Source: Clostridia bacterium
GTDB taxonomy: Bacteria; Bacillota; Clostridia; Christensenellales; Aristaeellaceae
Direction of reading: 5' to 3'
NCBI GenBank assembly: GCA_017404985.1
Contig: JAFRBK010000032.1
Location: 1-64,000, forward strand
Length of the DNA: 64,000 nucleotides
Shown: positions 7,433 through 14,970 of the stretch, one piece after another
Numbering within the stretch: the stretch's first letter is position 1
Layout: the number at the start of each line of letters is the position of its first letter
Made by a program: the position numbers and the translations under genes
Notes under the pieces: model-generated
What the model was told of the DNA's origin: nothing
Database searches by the model: none
Seen by the model: the letters and a program-made list of their open reading frames with translations, nothing else

Positions 7433-8428
7433 TTGTATCGCCCATTCAAAGCATCCGAACTGGCCGCCAAAAAAATCAATTACTTCTGGCCCGGCGTGAT
7501 CGCCTACGGGTTCCCGGCATATATCAACGGTTCCACCGGACTGGGGAAAACGAACATCCTGCTGAAAGTAGCGGCTGACGCCACCAGGGGCATTTTCCCT
7601 CCCGGAATCGGCAAGCACGGCCTGACCGCACCGAAACACGATTCCCCTATCAGGATTTTCTATGTTTCCACGGAGAATCCGGTTCGAGAAATCGTCTACC
7701 CAGCCCTGCTGCACAATAACGCAGATACCAGCATGATCAAAATCCAGAAGGAAGAAGACGGCCATTTTGTGCTTTGCAGGGAGGACCTGGAAGCTGTCAT
7801 GAAAGATTTTGAACCCCGGCTCATCATTATTGACGCCTTTCAGGAGCATCTGCCAGAGGGGTGCTCCCTGTCGGACGGGGAGCACATGAGCAAGCTGATG
7901 CGCGAGCTGGAGCAGTTTGCCTATGAGACAAATGTCGCGCTGATTATGATCGGCAACGACTCGAAAGGAACAGAAGGAAGGGCGGATGCCAACAAGCTGC
8001 TGGGGAGCGGCGTGATCGCCCGCAGGGCCAGATCGCTGATCACTGTCAAGAGCGACGGCGATGAACGGTATATCAAGGTGACGAAGTGCCTCGGGTTTAC
8101 GAAAAAGGAAGATACGCTGATCGGATACAGATTCAACAATGACGGCTATCTGGAGTTCTATCCATATGGCGAAGAAGGAACTGAGGACGAAGTCAGCGAG
8201 AAAAAAGTCACTGTCGTTCAATTTATCCAGGATTCTTTGTCAGAAGGACCGCTCAGCGGTGATGACTTATTTCACATTGCAGAGGAGAAAGGGTATTCAA
8301 AGCATCAGATATACAAGAATTTGGAAAAATCAAAGGCGAAGGTGAAAAGAATCGGTGCCCATCAATCTTATTGGTACCTGCCAGAGGTTACACCCGATAT
8401 AGAAGCATATCTTAGAAGTGTAAGCTGA
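7433..8428 (+). CDS. RepA-like AAA (RecA-fold) ATPase with C-terminal winged helix
   Basis: 331 residues. Walker A is GSTGLGKT (33-40), Walker B is LIIIDAF (D134), and a sensor-like IMIGNDSKG follows. This is the AAA_25/RepA hexameric-ATPase pattern of plasmid and phage replication proteins. The last 75 residues (PLSGDDLFHIAEEKGYSKHQ...) look like a winged helix. Translation starts at TTG 7433 with AAAGGAGA upstream. It follows lexA by 75 bp in the same direction and is followed by tandem 8-bp repeats, an arrangement like a replication initiator beside its iterons. No primase, integrase or mobilisation gene is present, so a replicon remnant or a repair or regulatory module are both possible. 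Confidence 0.75.
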   Translation: MYRPFKASELAAKKINYFWPGVIAYGFPAYINGSTGLGKTNILLKVAADATRGIFPPGIGKHGLTAPKHDSPIRIFYVSTENPVREIVYPALLHNNADTSMIKIQKEEDGHFVLCREDLEAVMKDFEPRLIIIDAFQEHLPEGCSLSDGEHMSKLMRELEQFAYETNVALIMIGNDSKGTEGRADANKLLGSGVIARRARSLITVKSDGDERYIKVTKCLGFTKKEDTLIGYRFNNDGYLEFYPYGEEGTEDEVSEKKVTVVQFIQDSLSEGPLSGDDLFHIAEEKGYSKHQIYKNLEKSKAKVKRIGAHQSYWYLPEVTPDIEAYLRSVS

Positions 8429-8437
8429 ACCATTTGT

Positions 8438-8560
8438 CTATTCGCTAAAGGCCATGTCATCGGCGAATTGGCGAATAGGCGAATAGAGGTCTGCAGACCT
8501 TGATAAATAACGCTTGCCTATTCGCCAGTCATCGGACAAATTGGCGAATAGGCGAATAGG
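8438..8560. repeat. Two hairpins built from tandem 8-bp GGCGAATA repeats
   Basis: The 8-bp unit occurs three times at 8462-8485 (GGCGAATT then two GGCGAATA) and twice at 8543-8558. Each cluster pairs with an upstream reverse copy: CTATTCGC (8438-8445), and GCCTATTCGCCA (8516-8527) with TGGCGAATAGGC (8542-8553), a perfect 12-bp stem with a 14-nt loop. Both copies share the flanking word GTCATCGG. Lying directly after the RepA-like gene, they could be iterons, an operator or a terminator pair. Confidence 0.85.
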
Positions 8561-8664
8561 ATTGGCATATTTTTCCATAAAGCAGTTCTCTGAATTATCT
8601 TTTCGTGATAAAGCTCATAAAAGCATGTAACCCAAGTATCCCATATCCAACGCCCGGCTCAGTT

Positions 8665-9030
8665 TGTGACTCGATTTTTTTGTGACTCGTTCGTTCCGGA
8701 ACGTGATGAAACTCAAAAAAAGTGAAACTCAAACGGTGATATGATCCGTGATGCCCGGCGATTCGAGTACAGCCCGTGTACACTCAAAAAACAGTACACT
8801 CAAAACTTGATACGGCAACAAAAGAATGGAAATAATGGTCAAAAAGATGACCAGCGCCGTTTCTGGTGGCGGTGTTACTAAAAAAAGTGTTACTAAAGCA
8901 TCATCCCCAGTCAACACACCTTCGGTTTGCATCTCGTATTATATGTTTCTCGAACCTGGTTTTGTGTATCAGTTTTTTTGTGTATCAGTTCTGGTTTTTC
9001 AGCGATGAAACTCAAAAAAATTGAAACTCA
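8665..9030. repeat. Six paired short direct repeats around A/T tracts, period 15-16 bp
   Basis: Six different 8-10 bp words are each duplicated once with an A or T run between copies: TGTGACTCG at 8665 and 8681; TGAAACTCA at 8707 and 8723; GTACACTCA at 8778 and 8794; GTGTTACTA at 8872 and 8887; GTGTATCAG at 8964 and 8980; TGAAACTCA at 9006 and 9022. The period is 16 bp in five pairs and 15 in one. Pairs 1 and 5 carry T runs, so they are in reverse orientation relative to the others. Pairs 1 and 2 flank a perfect 12-bp palindrome CGTTCCGGAACG (8692-8703). No convincing gene lies in 8429-9206. Confidence 0.9.
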
Positions 9031-9206
9031 AAATGCCGGCGAAGCACTGGGCGGAAACAGCTGACGGCGGTAACTGCCAGCCTGCCGGGAGCTTGACAAA
9101 GCAGAACAGAACAGGCTATGCTTGGATGAACCGTCGGGCCGGCTGAACCGGGTTTTCCGGAAAAGGTCGGCAGGCTAAATCCATGCACAAAGGAAAATGA
9201 AGATAT

Positions 9207-10028
9207 ATGCAGTTTGGAATGCCAACCCTGATTGAAAACAGGACACTGGAGGAAAACATCGCCCTGTGCAGCAGCATGGGGCTTCAGTTCATCGAGCTGA
9301 ACATGAATTTTCCGGAATACCAGGTGGAAGGCCTGGAGCAGACGGACAAACTGGTTCGCCTGGCGGAAGAAGCCGGCATCTATTATACCATTCATCTGGA
9401 CGAGAACCTGAACATCGCGGATTTCAATCGCCTGGTGTCGGAGGCCTACCTGGAGACAGTACGGCGCACGATCCATGCTGCCGGGACACTTCTGGACCTG
9501 CGGGAACAATACGGCGAACCGGGGCGCCCACTGACGCTGAATATGCATATGAACCACGGGATTTTTATCACGCTGCCGGACCGCAGGGTGCAGATGTACG
9601 AGCGGGATTTTGACCGCTACATGCAGTCCTTCGCCGATTTCCGCAGCCGCTGCGAGGAATGGATCGGAGACCGGAAGATCCTGATCGTGGTTGAAAATAC
9701 GGACGGGTTCCGCGATTATGAGAAAAAGGCGATTGAACACCTGCTGCAGAGCCCGAAATTCGGGCTGACATGGGACATCGGGCACTCAAAAGCCTGCGGG
9801 GAGAAAGATATTCCCTTCCTTCTGGAGCATCAGGATCGCCTGGCCCATTTTCATATTCATGACGGATCGGAGCATCCGCCGAGGAACCATCTGGCCCTCG
9901 GGGACGGCGAGATCGACCTGCAGGCGCGGCTGAAGCTTGCAGCCAGAAGAAACGCCACGTGCGTTCTTGAAACCAAAACCATCGAAGCTTTGAAAAAATC
10001 TGTCTGCTGGCTGCAAAATCATTGGTGA
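9207..10028 (+). CDS. Sugar phosphate isomerase/epimerase family TIM-barrel protein
   Basis: 273 residues of the xylose-isomerase-like (AP endonuclease 2) barrel family. Typical segments are IALCSSMGLQFIELNM near the start, YYTIHLDE, ILIVVENTDG, FGLTWDIGHSKACG, LAHFHIHDG and HLALGDGEID. These supply the Glu/His/Asp metal ligands. It likely isomerises, epimerises or otherwise processes a small sugar or polyol; the substrate cannot be read from sequence. A methyltransferase gene follows after 10 bp, so the two are probably co-transcribed. Confidence 0.8.
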   Translation: MQFGMPTLIENRTLEENIALCSSMGLQFIELNMNFPEYQVEGLEQTDKLVRLAEEAGIYYTIHLDENLNIADFNRLVSEAYLETVRRTIHAAGTLLDLREQYGEPGRPLTLNMHMNHGIFITLPDRRVQMYERDFDRYMQSFADFRSRCEEWIGDRKILIVVENTDGFRDYEKKAIEHLLQSPKFGLTWDIGHSKACGEKDIPFLLEHQDRLAHFHIHDGSEHPPRNHLALGDGEIDLQARLKLAARRNATCVLETKTIEALKKSVCWLQNHW

Positions 10029-10038
10029 GGAGGCCCAA

Positions 10039-10692
10039 ATGAAACTGGAGCGAATGGATGATTTCTTTGCCGCGCGGGTGGACGGCTATGATGAACACAT
10101 GCGGACGACGATCGCCGGCTCATCGGATTTCTATGCCTTTACCGCTTCCCTGCTGCCGGCAGAAAGCGGAACACGCGTCCTTGATCTTGGCTGCGGGACC
10201 GGTTTGGAATTGGAAGAATACTTCCGGATCAATCCGAACGCGGATGTCACCGGAATTGACCTGTCAGAAGCAATGCTGAAAGCACTGAAGGCGAAACTCC
10301 CGGATCAGAATATCCATCTGATCCGAGGCTCATACTTTGATGTCCCCTTCGGCGAAAACACCTATGATGCTGCAGTTTCCGTGGAATCCCTGCATCATTT
10401 CCCGGCGGAGCAGAAAGAAAAGCTATACAGGAAACTGCATGATGCACTGAAGGACGACAGTTTCTTTGTGCTGACAGATTATTTTGCCGAATCCGACGCG
10501 CTGGAAAAAGAATATTTTCAGAACCTGAAACAGCTGAAGGCAGAGCAGAGACTGTCCGAAAGCGAGTTCTTCCATTATGATACGCCGCTGACTGCAGAGC
10601 ACGAAATCCAGGTTCTGCGGCAGGCAGGTTTTTCAGACATACAGATTCTGAAAAGCTGGGGAACCACCTCTACCCTACTGGCGAGAAAATAA
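10039..10692 (+). CDS. Class I SAM-dependent methyltransferase
   Basis: 217 residues with motif I VLDLGCGTG, the acidic motif II VTGIDLSEAM, then YDAAVSVESLHHF and FFVLTDYF. This is the Methyltransf_25/11 type, close to small-molecule methyltransferases. GAGGAGG sits 7-8 bases before ATG 10039, directly after the isomerase-like gene, suggesting one transcript. The acceptor molecule is unknown. Confidence 0.85.
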   Translation: MKLERMDDFFAARVDGYDEHMRTTIAGSSDFYAFTASLLPAESGTRVLDLGCGTGLELEEYFRINPNADVTGIDLSEAMLKALKAKLPDQNIHLIRGSYFDVPFGENTYDAAVSVESLHHFPAEQKEKLYRKLHDALKDDSFFVLTDYFAESDALEKEYFQNLKQLKAEQRLSESEFFHYDTPLTAEHEIQVLRQAGFSDIQILKSWGTTSTLLARK

Positions 10693-10717
10693 AAGATCAC
10701 AGTTCATCTATGCCGGG

Positions 10718-11497
10718 TCACTCCTGCAGAAAGCCCATATATTCGTTAAAGACATTGAACAGCATGTCTCCGGAGCAGACCGGGAGCTCGTATTCCGTCT
10801 GCCCGACCGGAACGAATTCAAACAGGTCCGCCGCGCCGGTGAGTACCAGCGCCGGAATCACATCCACGCACTTTCCCAGCAGGATTTCAAGATAGGGCAC
10901 ATATTTAGCAGCCTGCAGCACTTCGTCCGGGTCAATCCGGTTCTTCATCTTGAATTCCAGTGTGAAGGCCCTCTCCCCTGTCAGCACCAGCACATCCGCA
11001 TAAATCCGGATATACCGCGCCCGGTTAAAGCGCAGTTCGAACACGATTTCCCAGTCCTGAAACCGGCCATCTGCCATCTCCTTCAGGTCTGCAAAAAGGC
11101 CCAGCATCACTTTCCGGCAGTCCAGGAAAGAATGAATCAGGCCCCGGGTATCGTTCAGGTTGCGCCCGATCCGCCGGCAACCGTCCTCCAGCACCGCCAG
11201 CCATTCCTCCTCGCTCTGGGCGAGGAATTCCTTCACCAGGCCGTACCAGCCGGAGAATTCGTACAGCCCTTCATGCGGAAACTGCTGCCGCACCAGGGCA
11301 TGCCAGCGGTATTCCCTGTCCTGATAGCACATTTCCCGCATCAGGGCGGACTTCACCAGGAGGCGGCTGACTTCCGTCTTTTCCAGCCCCAGTTCCCCGG
11401 CAATTTCCCGGGCTTTCAGCCCATTGCTCGTGGAAATCAGCCCGTATACCCGCTGCTCTGTTTCCGAAAACCGGAGCAGCTCACGTTCTGCAGCCAT
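10718..11497 (-). CDS. HTH protein with PD-(D/E)XK-like nuclease domain
   Basis: 259 residues. Residues 17-52 form a winged HTH (LKAREIAGELGLEKTEVSRL). The C-terminal part has YADVLVLTG..AFTLEFKMKN, i.e. D168 ... E181-x-K183, the D-ExK signature of restriction-like nuclease folds, followed by AAKYVPYLE. Start ATG 11497 is preceded by GGGGAGAG. Its role could be DNA-linked defence or repair, or the fold may be inactive and regulatory. It stands alone on the minus strand and converges with the methyltransferase gene. The assignment rests on short motifs. Confidence 0.6.
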   Translation of the reverse strand: MAAERELLRFSETEQRVYGLISTSNGLKAREIAGELGLEKTEVSRLLVKSALMREMCYQDREYRWHALVRQQFPHEGLYEFSGWYGLVKEFLAQSEEEWLAVLEDGCRRIGRNLNDTRGLIHSFLDCRKVMLGLFADLKEMADGRFQDWEIVFELRFNRARYIRIYADVLVLTGERAFTLEFKMKNRIDPDEVLQAAKYVPYLEILLGKCVDVIPALVLTGAADLFEFVPVGQTEYELPVCSGDMLFNVFNEYMGFLQE

Positions 11498-11553
11498 TAC
11501 GTTTCTCTCCCCGCGCGGACCTTTCATTCCAAAAAATCAATCAATCAGTGAAA

Positions 11554-11584
11554 AGATGGCTGTCCCGTTCTGAGACAGCCATCT
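11554..11584 (-). terminator. Rho-independent terminator of the secreted repeat-protein gene
   Basis: A perfect 11-bp stem (AGATGGCTGTC / GACAGCCATCT), followed on the minus strand by TTTT. It lies just past the stop of the gene at 11601-12311. Confidence 0.75.
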
Positions 11585-11600
11585 GAAATTTGGTGCCGGA

Positions 11601-12311
11601 TTATTTGGCTTCCGGAGCCTTGAAGCTGATCACCGTCGCGCCGGTCATGGCGTCGGCCGCCAGCAGGCTGATCGGAACCGTTTCAAAATGCAGGGTTTCA
11701 AAAGCGCCTTCCCGGCCGCTTTCCGTCTTGAAGCTCAGGGTCACCACATAACCTACCTTGTTGGAGCCGTTGATCTCCACGGAAGCGCCATTCGCCAGGC
11801 CTTCGCCGGCATAATTCTCGCTCTTTTCACCGGTGGTGTTGTCCGTCACGAAGAGCTCCGTCACCTTTTCGCCGGTGGTGTTATACACGGTGTAGGTGCA
11901 CACGGGGGCCTTGAAAGCGATGGGCGTCGCGCCGGTCTTGGCATCCTCGCCCGCAGCTGCCTTGTTGGCTTCAATGGTTTCCGCGGACAGCAGGGTGATC
12001 GGAACATCCTCGAAGTGAAGGGTTTCGAAAGCGCCTTCGTGGCCGCCTTCTGTCTTGAAGCTCAGGGTGACCACATAGCCTTCCTTGTCCGTCCCGTAGA
12101 TTTCCATAATGCCGTCCTTAGGCAGGCCTTCCTCGCCGGCGTAGTTTGAGCTCTTCTCGCCAGTGGTGTTGTCCGTCACAAAGAGCTCGGTCACCTTCTC
12201 ACCGGTGCTATTAAAAATGGTGTAGGTGCAGGTTTTGGGTTCTTCCGCCAGCGCCCAGGCGCAGCTGAGAACCAGGCACAGTGCCAGAATCATGGATAAC
12301 GTTTTTTTCAT
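11601..12311 (-). CDS. Secreted protein with two tandem ~100-residue repeats
   Basis: 236 residues. A signal peptide (MKKTLSMILALCLVLSCAWALA) is followed by two closely similar repeats. Each begins CTYT(I/V)(F/Y)N(S/T)TGEKVTELFV and contains DNTTGEKS.NYAGE, GYVVTLSFKTE and EGAFETLHFE.VPI. Between them is a short linker ending TGATPIAFKAP, and the last repeat ends in a similar TGATVISFKAP. The repeats are probably beta-sandwich domains. No anchor or enzyme motif is seen. I do not recognise a family; an adhesive or structural role outside the cell is only a guess. Confidence 0.75.
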   Translation of the reverse strand: MKKTLSMILALCLVLSCAWALAEEPKTCTYTIFNSTGEKVTELFVTDNTTGEKSSNYAGEEGLPKDGIMEIYGTDKEGYVVTLSFKTEGGHEGAFETLHFEDVPITLLSAETIEANKAAAGEDAKTGATPIAFKAPVCTYTVYNTTGEKVTELFVTDNTTGEKSENYAGEGLANGASVEINGSNKVGYVVTLSFKTESGREGAFETLHFETVPISLLAADAMTGATVISFKAPEAK

Positions 12312-12376
12312 GGGATACCTCCTGTAATATCATGATCGATTTTTTCAAAAAAGCCGGATAGGCTTTCTTTGCGCAC

Positions 12377-12404
12377 ATCTTATCATATTGTGCGAAAAAT
12401 ACAA
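12377..12404 (-). promoter_or_regulatory. Promoter for the two-repeat secreted protein gene
   Basis: On the minus strand: TTGTAT (12399-12404), 16-bp spacer, TAAGAT (12377-12382), about 65 bp ahead of the start codon. Confidence 0.5.
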
Positions 12405-12448
12405 GTGCTTTTCCGAAAAAAAACTGGATACAAAGCAGGGAATCTGCA

Positions 12449-12477
12449 TTGACTTTTCCCCTGTTCCCCAGTAAGAT
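12449..12477 (+). promoter_or_regulatory. Promoter for the MATE transporter gene
   Basis: TTGACT (12449-12454), 17-bp spacer, TAAGAT (12472-12477). Confidence 0.6.
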
Positions 12478-12543
12478 GTGCCTTGAGCGGAACGGGCTTT
12501 TCCGGATCCGGTTCCGCTACTGTCATGCAGAGGTTTATTCAAA

Positions 12544-13932
12544 ATGAGCTTGAGCGGGCACCAGCCAATCGATCATAAGGAATTCTATCGAAAACTGAGG
12601 AAAATCGCCACGCCCATTGGATTCCAGAGCCTGATGATGGCTTCCGTGGCAGCGGGCGACGCGCTGATGCTCGGCCAGGTCACCCAGAACGAGATGACGG
12701 CGGTTTCGCTGGCCACCCAGGTGCAGTTCGTCCAGAATATGTTCCTGATGTCCGTTACGGCGGCCGGCGGCATTCTGGGCGCCCAGTACTGGGGAAAAGG
12801 CGACCGCGAGACCGTACGCTGCCTGTTCAACCGGATGCTGCGCTGGTGCGGCGTTATCTCGCTGATTTTCTTCGCTGCCTGCGAGTTCTGCCCGGAACTG
12901 CTGATGAACCTTTTCTCCCATGATCCCGTGATCCTGGAAATCGGCAGCGGATACCTGCGCATCGCCGGCTGGTCCTATCTGCTGAACGGCATCTCCCAGT
13001 GTTACCTGACCGCCATGAAGGTATCGGACCATGTGGGCCCCTGTGCGTGGATTTCCTCCTCCGCCGTGGTGTCCAACATTCTGCTGAATGCCATCTTCAT
13101 TTTCGGCCTGCTGGGCGCCCCGGCCATGAACGCCCGCGGAGCGGCGCTGGCCACCACGCTGGCCCGGAGCATCGAGCTGGCGCTGTGCCTGATTGTTTCA
13201 TCCGGGAAAACCTATCTGCGCCCTGCCTGGCACAGGTTCTTCGAACGCCAGAAGCTGCTGGCCAAGGATTTCCGACGCCAGTGTTTTCCGCTTTTGGGCA
13301 GCGGCCTGCTCTGGGGCGTCGGTTTCACTTCCTACACGGCCATCATCGGGCATATGGGAACGGAAGCGGCGGCCGCCAACGCGGTCGCGGCCGTGGTGCG
13401 CGACCTGATCTGCTGCGTCTGCAACGGCGTGGGCACGGCCGCCGGCATCATGGTGGGCAACGAGCTGGGCGCCGGCCGGCTGGAAAAGGGCAAAGCCTAC
13501 GGCATCAAGCTCAAAAATATCTCGTTCGTCATCGGCATCGGCTCCATGGCGGTCGTCCTGGCGCTGACGCCGCTGGTTACACGGATGGTTATCCTTTCAG
13601 AGGAAGCCGCCGGATACCTGACCGGGATGATGATTATTATGGCGGTCTATATGATCGGCCGCTGCGTCAACACGATCACCATCAACGGCGTGCTGGACGG
13701 CGGCGGCGATACGGTCTTCGACCTGTATTCCCTGGCGGTCACCATGTGGGGAATCGCGATTCCCCTCGCCCTGCTGGGCGCGTTTGTGTTCGGCTGGCCG
13801 GTGCTGGTGGTCTATGCCTGCACCTGCCTGGATGAAGTGGGCAAAATCCCCTGGGTCATGGTCCGGTTCCGGAAATACCGATGGGTTCAGGACCTGACCC
13901 GAAAAAAGGAAGAAGGAGATGGTTCCCTGTGA
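12544..13932 (+). CDS. MATE-family multidrug/metabolite efflux transporter
   Basis: 462 residues, about 12 transmembrane helices in two homologous halves. MATE features include the early GDALMLGQV segment, AAGGILGAQYWGKGD in helix 2-3, and a GVGTAAGIMVGNELGAGR repeat of that motif in the second half. It should export cationic compounds or metabolites by Na+ or H+ antiport; the substrate is unknown. It overlaps the next gene by 4 bases (GTGA), indicating translational coupling. Confidence 0.88.
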   Translation: MSLSGHQPIDHKEFYRKLRKIATPIGFQSLMMASVAAGDALMLGQVTQNEMTAVSLATQVQFVQNMFLMSVTAAGGILGAQYWGKGDRETVRCLFNRMLRWCGVISLIFFAACEFCPELLMNLFSHDPVILEIGSGYLRIAGWSYLLNGISQCYLTAMKVSDHVGPCAWISSSAVVSNILLNAIFIFGLLGAPAMNARGAALATTLARSIELALCLIVSSGKTYLRPAWHRFFERQKLLAKDFRRQCFPLLGSGLLWGVGFTSYTAIIGHMGTEAAAANAVAAVVRDLICCVCNGVGTAAGIMVGNELGAGRLEKGKAYGIKLKNISFVIGIGSMAVVLALTPLVTRMVILSEEAAGYLTGMMIIMAVYMIGRCVNTITINGVLDGGGDTVFDLYSLAVTMWGIAIPLALLGAFVFGWPVLVVYACTCLDEVGKIPWVMVRFRKYRWVQDLTRKKEEGDGSL

Positions 13933-14642
13933 AAACCGCAAGAAAATGGATGAAACCTGTTGCTCTGCTGGCTGCTGCTTTGCTGCTCCTGTCGTTCTCC
14001 CCTGCCGGGGCTGAATCCGCTGCGCCGGCACAAACCGAGGCTGCGACGCCGATCCCTACGTCCGCCCTGTTCCATTATGAGCACGATCCCCGGGAAAACC
14101 CTACCGCCATGCGGGATATTGTGGTTAATCCGCAGGCTATCTACGGATTCTCCCCCAGTACGGCGGAAGGCTCTACCCTGAAGGACTACGCGAACACTAT
14201 CGACTGGACAAACGCGGAACAGGTGGCGGACGCCCGAAAGCTGCGCGAAGCGTATCATGAGAGCATGGAGGAACTCTATTCGCTCACCATGGCCATGATG
14301 AAAGAGGACAAGGACATCGAAGCCATCGCCCGGGCCGTCAGCCGGCGCCGGAACGAACTCCGGCTGGAAGCCGACAAAGACAATCCCGAAGCCGTTGCAC
14401 TGACCAAAAAGCGGAATCTGGAAACCTATGGGGATGAATTCGGCCCCTCAGCGGATTCGCTGTATGAAAAGTACGGCTCCTGGGACATGGTCCTGATCAA
14501 GGCGCTGGGCACGAACCCCGGCATGGATGCCTGCGTCGGGCTGTATGATGAGTACTACTATATCTATGATGTTGTGGATGAGGGAGAAGAAGAGGAAACG
14601 GAAGAGGAGGAAGCGGGAGAAGAAGATCGTGGGGCCCCGTAG
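13929..14642 (+). CDS. Secreted acidic-tailed protein of unknown function
   Basis: 237 residues from GTG 13929, chosen because AAGGAG lies 10 bases upstream. It begins with a signal peptide (VKTARKWMKPVALLAAALLL..., cleavage near AGAES). A mostly helical middle (ADARKLREAYHESMEELYSL) and a C-terminus very rich in Glu (DEGEEEETEEEEAGEEDRG) follow. It is coupled to the MATE gene through a 4-base overlap. No family is recognised. The final codons run into sequence that resembles an inverted partial copy of the tRNA-Val 3' half, so the natural C-terminus may have been altered. Confidence 0.7.
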   Translation: MKTARKWMKPVALLAAALLLLSFSPAGAESAAPAQTEAATPIPTSALFHYEHDPRENPTAMRDIVVNPQAIYGFSPSTAEGSTLKDYANTIDWTNAEQVADARKLREAYHESMEELYSLTMAMMKEDKDIEAIARAVSRRRNELRLEADKDNPEAVALTKKRNLETYGDEFGPSADSLYEKYGSWDMVLIKALGTNPGMDACVGLYDEYYYIYDVVDEGEEEETEEEEAGEEDRGAP

Positions 14643-14653
14643 TCACAGGTTCG

Positions 14654-14717
14654 ACTAATCCCACCAACGCAAAAGGACCTTTCCTTTCGGAAGGCCCTTC
14701 GCGTTGGTGGGATTAGT
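14654..14717. terminator. Long hairpin joining a secreted-protein gene and tRNA-Val, built from an inverted copy of the tRNA 3' end
   Basis: ACTAATCCCACCAACGC (14654-14670) is the exact reverse complement of 14701-14717, which contains the tRNA-Val acceptor and CCA end. Inside is a second stem (AAGGACCTTTCC tttc GGAAGGCCCTT). Further matches to the tRNA 3' half lie at 14626-14634 (ATCGTGGGG) and 14647-14654 (AGGTTCGA). It probably terminates transcription from both sides. Confidence 0.75.
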
Positions 14718-14781
14718 AGGACTCGAACCTATGACCCCCACGATGTCAACGTGGTGCTCTAACCAGCTGAGCTATAATCCC
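14705..14781 (-). tRNA. tRNA-Val (GAC)
   Basis: On the minus strand: acceptor GGGATTA pairs with TAATCCC, then discriminator A and an encoded CCA. D-arm AGCTCAGCTGGTTAGAGC. The anticodon stem-loop has loop TTGACAT (anticodon GAC, valine). T-arm ATAGGTTCGAGTCCTAT-like. 77 nt, standard cloverleaf. Its own promoter lies upstream at 14800-14828. Confidence 0.95.
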
Positions 14782-14799
14782 ATGCGGTCAACGAAATGC

Positions 14800-14828
14800 A
14801 TTATAGCAGGAATCCGGATGAATTGCAA
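14800..14828 (-). promoter_or_regulatory. Promoter of tRNA-Val
   Basis: Minus strand: TTGCAA (14823-14828), 17-bp spacer, TATAAT (14800-14805), about 19 bp before the tRNA 5' end. Confidence 0.75.
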
Positions 14829-14856
14829 GCACAATTTTTTACGATTCATGAGCACC

Positions 14857-14885
14857 TTGTTTTGCGAAGGGCTTTGTGGTATCAT
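14857..14885 (+). promoter_or_regulatory. Promoter of the DHH phosphoesterase gene
   Basis: TTGTTT (14857-14862), 17-bp spacer, TATCAT (14880-14885). Confidence 0.5.
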
Positions 14886-14970
14886 ATCCCGTGAAGGCAA
14901 TCAAACAGACAAATCGGATTCAAAGCAGTTTTTGCAATGATTTCTATCCGGATCAAGGAGGAAAAGAACC

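Noticed and set aside
8665-9030. CRISPR array
   Set aside because: Repeat words differ between pairs and are only 8-10 bp, there are no unique 30-40 bp spacers between identical repeats, and no cas genes are nearby.
8665-9030. Type III toxin-antitoxin RNA repeats (ToxI-like)
   Set aside because: Those are tandem copies of one 30-40 nt unit followed by a toxin gene; neither feature is present.
8707-9060. Small peptides starting at ATG 8707-1 and ATG 9005 within the repeats
   Set aside because: Short frames beginning MKLKK occur because the repeat word contains ATGAAACTC, but there is no ribosome site and the other pairs do not keep a frame.
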